The notes under the pieces are model-generated. The model ran no database searches. It was not told the DNA's origin and saw only the letters and a program-made list of their open reading frames with translations. A stretch of 5,802 bases of DNA from Microbacterium sp. (GTDB taxonomy: Bacteria > Actinomycetota > Actinomycetes > Actinomycetales > Microbacteriaceae), in assembly GCA_029267645.1 (NCBI GenBank), contig JAJUIM010000133.1, positions 1 to 5,802 on the forward strand, read 5' to 3'. Positions 1 to 5,802 of this stretch are shown in pieces. How positions within the stretch are numbered: the first letter of the stretch is position 1; each line of letters begins with the position of its first letter. A program made the translations under genes and the position numbers.

Positions 1-1684
1 CGAGCAGATGCGGCTGCAGGGCCTCGGCGTCATCGCCGACGCGGTCCTGCCGATGGGGCCGGGCTTCACCGCCATCACGGGCGAGACCGGCGCCGGCAAG
101 ACGATGGTCGTGACGGGGCTCGGTCTGCTCATGGGGCAGCGTGCCGACAGCGGCACCGTGCGCTCGGGCGACGCGCACGCGATCGTCGAGGGCATCTGGA
201 ACGTGCCGGCCTCGGGCCCCGTCGCCGACCGCGTTGCTGAGGCGGGCGGCGAGCTCGAGCCCATCGACGACGAGCGGTGCGAGCTGTACCTGTCGCGCAC
301 GATCGCGGCCGAGGGCCGCAGCCGCGCGTCGGTCGGCGGCCGCGCGGCGCCCGCGTCGGTGCTCGTCGATCTCGCCGAGCAGCTCGTCGCCGTGCACGGT
401 CAGACCGACCAGCTGCGCCTGAAGTCGGCCGCCGCGCAGCGGGACGCGCTCGACCGCTTCGGCGGCGACATCGTGCGCGACGCGCTCGCCGCCTACCGCA
501 CCGCCTACGAGGCGTGGACGCGCGTCGACCGCGAGCTCGCGCAGCTCGTCGCCGACCGCGATGTGCGCGCGGCCGAGGCCGAGCAGCTGCGGCGCTTCCT
601 CGCCGAAATCGAGGCGGTTGCGCCCGTCGCGGGGGAGGACGTCGAGCTCGCTGCCCGGGCCGAGCGGCTCGCCAACGCCGAGGCGCTGCGCGAGGCTGCG
701 CTGCGGGCGCGCGAGGCCCTCTCGAGCGAGGAGGGCGCCCCCGACGTGTCGGCGCTGCTCGCCGACGCCAAGGGCGCGCTCGACCGCGCCGCGGATCCCG
801 CGCTCGAGCAGATCGCGACGCAGCTCGCCGACCTCACCTACCGCGCGGGCGATCTCGCCGTCGAGCTGTCGAGCTACCTCGCCGACCTCGACGAGCAGGG
901 CACGCAGGAGCTCGCCGCCGTCGAGGAGCGCCGCGCCGCGCTCGCCGACCTCGCGCGCGTGCACGGATCCCTCGACGCCGCGATCGCGCTCGTCGAGACC
1001 GGATCCGCGCGCCTCGCCGAACTCGACGACGACGGCGACCGGATCCCGCGCCTCGAGGCCGAGCGCGAGCAGGCGCGCGCCGAGCTCGACGCGGCAGCGG
1101 GTCGCCTGTCGGCCGAGCGCCGCACGGCGGCCGAGCAGCTCGGCGCCCGCGCGACCGAGGAGCTGCACGCCCTCGCGATGCCCGACGCGACGCTCGTCGT
1201 CGAGGTGACGGAGGGATCCGAGACCGCGCACGGCCGCGACGACGTCGCGTTCCTCCTCGCGCCGCACCCGGGCGCCGATCCGCGCCCCGTCGCGAAGGGC
1301 GCCTCGGGCGGCGAGCTCAGCCGCGTCATGCTCGCGATCGAGGTTGTCGTCGCCGCGACGGATCCCGTGCCGACGTTCATCTTCGACGAGGTCGACGCGG
1401 GCATCGGCGGCGCGGCCGCGATCGAGGTGGGGCGCCGGCTCGCGAAGCTCGCCGAGACGTCGCAGGTCATCGCCGTGACGCACCTCGCGCAGGTGGCGGC
1501 GTTCGCGACGAATCACCTGAGCGTCGTGAAGTCGAGCGACGGATCGATCACGGCCTCGAGCGTCACGCGCCTCGAGGGATCCGACCGCGAGGCCGAGATG
1601 GCCCGCCTGCTGTCGGGCATGGCCGATTCGAGCGCCGCGATCGACCACGCTCGCGAGCTGCTCGCACGCGCCCGAGGGGAGTGA
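1..1684 (+). CDS. recN: DNA repair protein RecN (5' end cut by window edge)
   Basis: RecN is an SMC-like ATPase that acts in the cytoplasm at DNA double-strand breaks during recombinational repair. The frame is open from base 2 (Glu-Gln) into Met at 8. Family proteins often begin Met-Ile-Glu-x-Met, and base 1 (C) fits the end of an Ile codon, so probably only about two codons are missing (inference). Numbered from the Met at 8, the visible motifs are Walker A GETGAGKT (25-32), a Q-loop-like HGQ (130-132), a long Ala/Glu/Arg-rich helical and coiled-coil middle (about 150-390), the ABC signature ASGGELSR (432-439), Walker B IFDE with Asp460 and Glu461, and a switch His492 in THLAQ. The 558 residues visible from that Met match the usual RecN size. 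The stop TGA is at 1682-1684. In mycobacteria recN lies in the same block as pyrG and xerD. Any SOS box would lie upstream and cannot be seen. Confidence 0.97.
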   Translation, partial: EQMRLQGLGVIADAVLPMGPGFTAITGETGAGKTMVVTGLGLLMGQRADSGTVRSGDAHAIVEGIWNVPASGPVADRVAEAGGELEPIDDERCELYLSRTIAAEGRSRASVGGRAAPASVLVDLAEQLVAVHGQTDQLRLKSAAAQRDALDRFGGDIVRDALAAYRTAYEAWTRVDRELAQLVADRDVRAAEAEQLRRFLAEIEAVAPVAGEDVELAARAERLANAEALREAALRAREALSSEEGAPDVSALLADAKGALDRAADPALEQIATQLADLTYRAGDLAVELSSYLADLDEQGTQELAAVEERRAALADLARVHGSLDAAIALVETGSARLAELDDDGDRIPRLEAEREQARAELDAAAGRLSAERRTAAEQLGARATEELHALAMPDATLVVEVTEGSETAHGRDDVAFLLAPHPGADPRPVAKGASGGELSRVMLAIEVVVAATDPVPTFIFDEVDAGIGGAAAIEVGRRLAKLAETSQVIAVTHLAQVAAFATNHLSVVKSSDGSITASSVTRLEGSDREAEMARLLSGMADSSAAIDHARELLARARGE

Positions 1685-1710
1685 CCCCGCGGGCCGGCGC
1701 TCGGTATGCT
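1681..1710 (+). promoter_or_regulatory. Candidate sigma-70-type promoter for pyrG
   Basis: A GTGACC element at 1681-1686 (four of six matches to TTGACA) overlaps the recN stop codon. It is followed by an 18-bp spacer and TATGCT at 1705-1710 (four of six matches to TATAAT, fits the actinobacterial TAnnnT pattern). The start of transcription would be near 1717, giving a leader of about 70 nt before pyrG. This is seen by eye only. No strong terminator is visible after recN, so read-through is also possible. Confidence 0.45.
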
Positions 1711-1773
1711 CGTGCTCAGTCCATTCCCAGCGCGCCGAACCGCCGCACACACCTGGATCCCGTTCCCGGGGGT

Positions 1774-1779
1774 TAGGAT
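1774..1779 (+). promoter_or_regulatory. Possible second -10 element (TAGGAT) at the pyrG start
   Basis: TAGGAT fits the TAnnnT form of actinobacterial -10 boxes, and it overlaps the first possible start codon (TTG 1779). If it is used, transcription would begin at about 1786-1791, making the pyrG message leaderless or nearly so from GTG 1788 or ATG 1791. No convincing -35 hexamer is seen 17-18 bp upstream (around 1750-1756). The same bases also contain AGGA (1775-1778), which could instead act as a weak ribosome binding site. Confidence 0.25.
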
Positions 1780-1790
1780 TGAAGCCCGTG

Positions 1791-3469
<1,679 letters not shown>

Positions 3470-3473
<4 letters not shown>

Positions 3474-4039
3474 CCGACGAGCTGCGCGATGAGCCGTTCG
3501 AGGTCGATGTCACGCGCAGCGACATCGTCTACAACGGCTACGTGTGGGACGTCCGCGAGGACACGTTCCGGTACGGCGGCACGTCGCTCGTGCGCCACTA
3601 CCTCGACCACACGGGCGCCGTCGCGGTCGTCGCGGTCGACGATGACGACCGCGTGCTGCTGATCCAGCAGTATCGGCACCCGATCCGTTCGCGCGACTGG
3701 GAGATCCCGGCCGGGCTGCTCGACGTGCAGGGCGAGGATCCCCGCGCCGCCGCTGAGCGCGAGCTCGCGGAGGAGGCCGACCTCACGGCTGAGCACTGGG
3801 AGGACCTCGGCAGCTTCGCCGTGTCGCCCGGCGGGTCGGACGAGTTCATCCGCATCTTCCTCGCGACGGGCGTGCGCCCCGCGAGCGAGACGTTCGCGCG
3901 CGACGCCGAGGAGGCAGACATCCGCGCACGGTGGGTGCCGCTGGACGAGGCCGTGCAGGCGATCGCCGAGGGGCGCGTGCACAACGCGGCCATGACGATC
4001 GGCGTGCTGCTCGCCGACCGCCGGCGACGGGCGGCGTAG
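3470..4039 (+). CDS. Nudix hydrolase, ADP-ribose pyrophosphatase type
   Basis: This 189-aa protein probably hydrolyses ADP-ribose to AMP and ribose 5-phosphate (EC 3.6.1.13) with Mg2+ in the cytoplasm. The Nudix box spans about residues 82-105, with Glu89 and the core RELAEE (Arg97, Glu98, Glu101, Glu102) complete. It is preceded by EIPAGLLD and the strand motif LIQQYRHP (64-71), both typical of ADPRase-like members. Two small departures from the textbook box are visible: one extra residue between the first Gly and Glu89, and Asp104 where Gly is usual. The first also occurs, as I recall it, in the M. tuberculosis homologue Rv1700, which likewise follows pyrG. The GTG start overlaps the pyrG TGA (GTGA, 3470-3473), so the two genes are probably co-transcribed and translationally coupled. 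The exact substrate is inferred from family and context. Confidence 0.92.
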
Positions 4040-4050
4040 CGGGGCCCGAC

Positions 4051-4953
4051 ATGCTGCTGGACCGGGCGGTCGACCGCTACCTGCGCCACATCTCGATCGA
4101 GCGGGGTCTGTCCGCGCACACGGTCGAGGCGTATCGCCGCGACCTCGCGGGGTACGCGGCGTGGCTGCGCGACCACGGCGTCGAGGATCCGGCCGCCGTG
4201 ACGCAGGACATGGTCGCGGAGTTCGCCGCCGAGCGCGCGGCGTCGGATCCGCCGCCCGCGCCGTCGTCGCTCGCCCGGCTGCAGTCGTCCGTGCGCGGCC
4301 TGCACCGCTTCCTCGCGCGCGAGGGCATCGTCGAGGAGGACCCGGCCTCGCGGCTCGTGCCGCCGAAGCAGCCGCAGAAGCTGCCGAAGGCGCTCACGAT
4401 CGAGCAGGTCGAGCAGCTGCTGCGCGCGCCGAGCGGCGAGGATCCGATCGGCCTGCGCGACCGCGCGCTGCTCGAGCTGCTGTACGCGACGGGCGCGCGC
4501 GTCTCGGAGGCGATCGCGCTCGACGTCGACGACGTGCAAGCGGGTGACGTGCTGCGCCTGCGCGGCAAGGGCGACAAGGAGCGCATCGTGCCGATCGGCA
4601 GCTTCGCGCGCGAGGCGATCGACGCGTACCTCACGCGCGTGCGCCCCGCGCTCGCCGCGAAGGGATCCGCGACGCCGCGCCTGTTCCTCGGCGCCCGCGG
4701 GCGCCCGCTTTCGCGGCAGAGCGCGTGGCTCGTGATCCAGAAGGCCGCCGAGGCCGCGCACCTGTCGGCGCACGTCTCGCCGCACACGCTGCGGCACTCC
4801 TTCGCGACGCACCTGCTGCAGGGCGGCGCCGACGTGCGCGTCGTGCAGGAGCTGCTGGGGCACGCCTCGGTCGCGACGACCCAGATCTACACGCACGTCT
4901 CGGCAGACACCCTGCGCGAGATGTACCAGACGGCGCACCCTCGGGCCGTCTGA
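4051..4953 (+). CDS. xerD: Site-specific tyrosine recombinase XerD
   Basis: XerD works with XerC at the dif site to resolve chromosome dimers before cell division. The 300-aa length is standard. The N-terminal SAM-like/core-binding domain (about 1-95) begins LDRAVDRYLRHI and contains GLSAHTVEAYRRDL. The C-terminal catalytic domain (about 110-295) has all expected residues: Arg150 (TGARVSE), Lys173 (RGKGDKER), His245 and Arg248 (HTLRHSFATHLLQ), His271 (LLGHASVATTQ) and nucleophile Tyr280 (IYTHVS). The frame is open further upstream, but ATG 4051 gives the family N-terminus and leaves an 11-nt gap to the Nudix stop. Only a weak GGGG (4041-4044) serves as a ribosome binding site, which suggests coupling to the upstream gene. 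XerD rather than XerC is supported by its position after pyrG and the Nudix gene, as at Rv1701 in mycobacteria; sequence alone separates the two less surely. Confidence 0.95.
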   Translation: MLLDRAVDRYLRHISIERGLSAHTVEAYRRDLAGYAAWLRDHGVEDPAAVTQDMVAEFAAERAASDPPPAPSSLARLQSSVRGLHRFLAREGIVEEDPASRLVPPKQPQKLPKALTIEQVEQLLRAPSGEDPIGLRDRALLELLYATGARVSEAIALDVDDVQAGDVLRLRGKGDKERIVPIGSFAREAIDAYLTRVRPALAAKGSATPRLFLGARGRPLSRQSAWLVIQKAAEAAHLSAHVSPHTLRHSFATHLLQGGADVRVVQELLGHASVATTQIYTHVSADTLREMYQTAHPRAV

Positions 4954-5000
4954 CGGCGCGACATGCCCGGGCGGGGGATCCCGCGGGGCGTGCGGCGCCG
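4954..5000 (+). terminator. Long GC-rich hairpin after xerD, candidate terminator
   Basis: The 47 nt directly after the xerD stop fold on themselves in three stacked stems: CGGCGC (4954-4959) with GCGCCG (4995-5000); 4962-4968 with 4986-4992 (seven pairs, one of them G-U); and GCGGG (4971-4975) with CCCGC (4980-4984), closing a GGAT tetraloop. A 2x2 internal loop separates the first two stems and a 2x1 loop the last two. This gives 18 base pairs in total. No T-run follows, which is common for actinobacterial terminators but leaves the role unproven. It could also be a regulatory structure in the leader of the downstream ParA-like gene. Confidence 0.45.
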
Positions 5001-5017
5001 GAAGGTAACGATGCGGA

Positions 5018-5023
5018 TACACT
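5018..5023 (+). promoter_or_regulatory. Possible -10 element for the ParA-like gene
   Basis: TACACT matches four of six bases of TATAAT and fits TAnnnT. Transcription would start at about 5030, leaving a leader of about 20 nt that contains the Shine-Dalgarno at 5038-5043. No good -35 is seen 16-18 bp upstream, where the sequence is the 3' arm of the hairpin. Position between a terminator-like hairpin and a strong ribosome binding site is the main support. Confidence 0.35.
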
Positions 5024-5037
5024 CGAGGGAGCGTGTC

Positions 5038-5043
5038 AGGAGG
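5038..5043 (+). promoter_or_regulatory. Strong ribosome binding site for the ParA-like gene
   Basis: AGGAGG is a full match to the anti-Shine-Dalgarno core and lies 7 nt before GTG 5051. It fixes that GTG as the start codon and is the strongest ribosome binding site in the window. Confidence 0.88.
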
Positions 5044-5050
5044 ATCATCG

Positions 5051-5802
5051 GTGGCGAAGACCCAGAACAAGCCGAAGAAGAGCGACGACGTCATTCTCGG
5101 CCCGACGGGACGCCCGTACCACGGCTTCCCGACCCCGGAGAAGCTCGACCGGCACGGGCCGGCCCGCATCATCGCCCTCTGCAACCAGAAGGGCGGCGTC
5201 GGCAAGACGACGACGAGCATCAACCTCGCGGCTTCGCTCGCCGAGTACGGGCGCAAGGTGCTCGCGGTCGACTTCGACCCGCAGGGCGCGCTCTCGGCCG
5301 GCCTCGGCATCTCGACGCACGACGTGCCGACGATCTACGACCTCATGCTCGACACGAAGCGCGACGTCAACGAGGCGATCATCCCCTCGAACGTCGACGG
5401 CCTCGACGTGATCCCCGCGAACATCGACCTGTCGGCGGCCGAGGTGCACCTCGTCAACGAGGTCGCGCGCGAGACGATCCTCGCCCGCGTGCTGCGCAAG
5501 GTGCAGAACGACTACGACGTCATCCTCATCGACTGCCAGCCGTCGCTCGGTCTGCTCACGGTCAACGCGCTCACGGCCGCGCACGGCGTGCTCATCCCGC
5601 TCGAGTGCGAGTTCTTCGCGCTGCGCGGCGTCGCGCTGCTCATCGAGACGATCGAGAAGGTGCAGGATCGCCTGAACCCCTCGCTCGAGCTCGACGGCCT
5701 GCTCGCGACGATGTACGACGCGCGCACGCTGCACTCGCGCGAGGTGCTCGAGCGCATCGTCGAGACGTTCGGCGACAAGGTGTTCGAGACCGTGATCGGC
5801 CG
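5051..5802 (+). CDS. parA: ParA/Soj-family ATPase (3' end cut by window edge)
   Basis: ParA-family ATPases bind DNA and move chromosomes, plasmids or protein complexes within the cell. Visible are 250 full codons and two bases, with no stop; the family is usually near 290-300 aa, so the C-terminus is missing. The deviant Walker A motif QKGGVGKTTT has signature Lys47 and P-loop Lys52. Asp76 lies in DFDPQGA, the Walker A' region, where Ala80 replaces the usual Asn. Walker B is LIDCQPSLG with Asp161; the common form is DCPPS. Further ParA hallmarks are PLECEFFALRGVALL and TMYDARTLHSREVLE. A polar, Lys-rich tail of about 38 residues precedes the ATPase fold. The gene appears separate from xerD. 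Its place after xerD matches the second, scpAB-linked ParA of actinobacteria (Rv1708 type) and not the parAB pair near the origin; no parB is visible here. The symbol is therefore a family label. Confidence 0.93.
   Translation, partial: MAKTQNKPKKSDDVILGPTGRPYHGFPTPEKLDRHGPARIIALCNQKGGVGKTTTSINLAASLAEYGRKVLAVDFDPQGALSAGLGISTHDVPTIYDLMLDTKRDVNEAIIPSNVDGLDVIPANIDLSAAEVHLVNEVARETILARVLRKVQNDYDVILIDCQPSLGLLTVNALTAAHGVLIPLECEFFALRGVALLIETIEKVQDRLNPSLELDGLLATMYDARTLHSREVLERIVETFGDKVFETVIG

Noticed and set aside
1685..1740. Terminator hairpin after recN
   Set aside because: Only short self-complementary pieces are present (for example CCCGCGGG at 1686-1693, and 1697-1701 with 1729-1733). No continuous stem with a sensible loop or T-run is seen.
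277..1776. Plus-strand open frame of 499 codons overlapping recN in another frame
   Set aside because: Extremely Arg/Ala-rich composition typical of an out-of-frame reading of GC-rich coding DNA. recN in the other frame carries all RecN motifs.
3931..4050. A 40-codon upstream extension of xerD
   Set aside because: It lies entirely in another frame over the end of the Nudix gene and its junction, is Arg/Ala/Gly-rich, and XerD proteins begin at the residues encoded from 4051.
5000..5024. ECF sigma factor promoter (GGAA at 5000-5003) for the ParA-like gene
   Set aside because: A SigH/SigE-type promoter needs GTT about 18-20 bp downstream, and the bases there do not match.
4954..5050. A dif recombination site beside xerD
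   Set aside because: The inverted repeat is GC-only and lacks the AT-rich XerC/XerD binding arms and six-base centre of dif. dif normally lies at the replication terminus and not beside xerD.
3598..5310. Minus-strand open frame of 570 codons across the Nudix gene, xerD and the start of the ParA-like gene
   Set aside because: High GC removes stop codons from antisense frames. The translation is Arg/Ala/Ser-rich with no recognisable domain and is opposite three clearly real genes.

Overview
The window is a very GC-rich chromosomal segment with third codon positions almost always G or C. It is typical of an actinobacterium. Protein wording (for example the PyrG N-terminus and the ParA-like protein) and the gene order point to Microbacteriaceae or a close relative; the family-level call is inference from memory of these families, not a search. 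All genes are on the + strand and almost every base is coding.

Layout: (1) recN, the SOS/double-strand-break repair ATPase, lacks only its first few codons at the left edge and ends at 1684. (2) A 94-bp gap (1685-1778, up to 1790 depending on the pyrG start) carries candidate promoter elements. (3) pyrG, CTP synthase, ends at 3473. (4) A Nudix hydrolase of the ADP-ribose pyrophosphatase type overlaps the pyrG stop codon by four bases (GTGA). (5) xerD, a tyrosine recombinase, starts 11 bases after the Nudix stop. (6) A 97-bp gap (4954-5050) holds a long GC-rich hairpin, a possible -10 element and a strong Shine-Dalgarno sequence. (7) A ParA/Soj-family ATPase begins at 5051 and runs off the right edge after 250 codons.

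The order recN - pyrG - Nudix - xerD - parA-like matches the conserved actinobacterial block known from Mycobacterium tuberculosis (Rv1696, Rv1699, Rv1700, Rv1701, Rv1708), where scpA and scpB follow. The genes therefore combine DNA repair (RecN), pyrimidine nucleotide supply (PyrG), nucleotide-sugar clean-up (Nudix) and chromosome dimer resolution and segregation (XerD, ParA-like, and probably ScpAB just outside). pyrG, the Nudix gene and xerD look like one transcription unit, while the ParA-like gene probably starts a new one.

I see no mobile element, CRISPR array, RNA gene or clearly new system. The points most worth a second look are the 47-nt hairpin after xerD, the excess of GGATCC with matching codon choice, the ambiguous and possibly leaderless pyrG start, and the distinctive N-terminal tail of the ParA-like protein.
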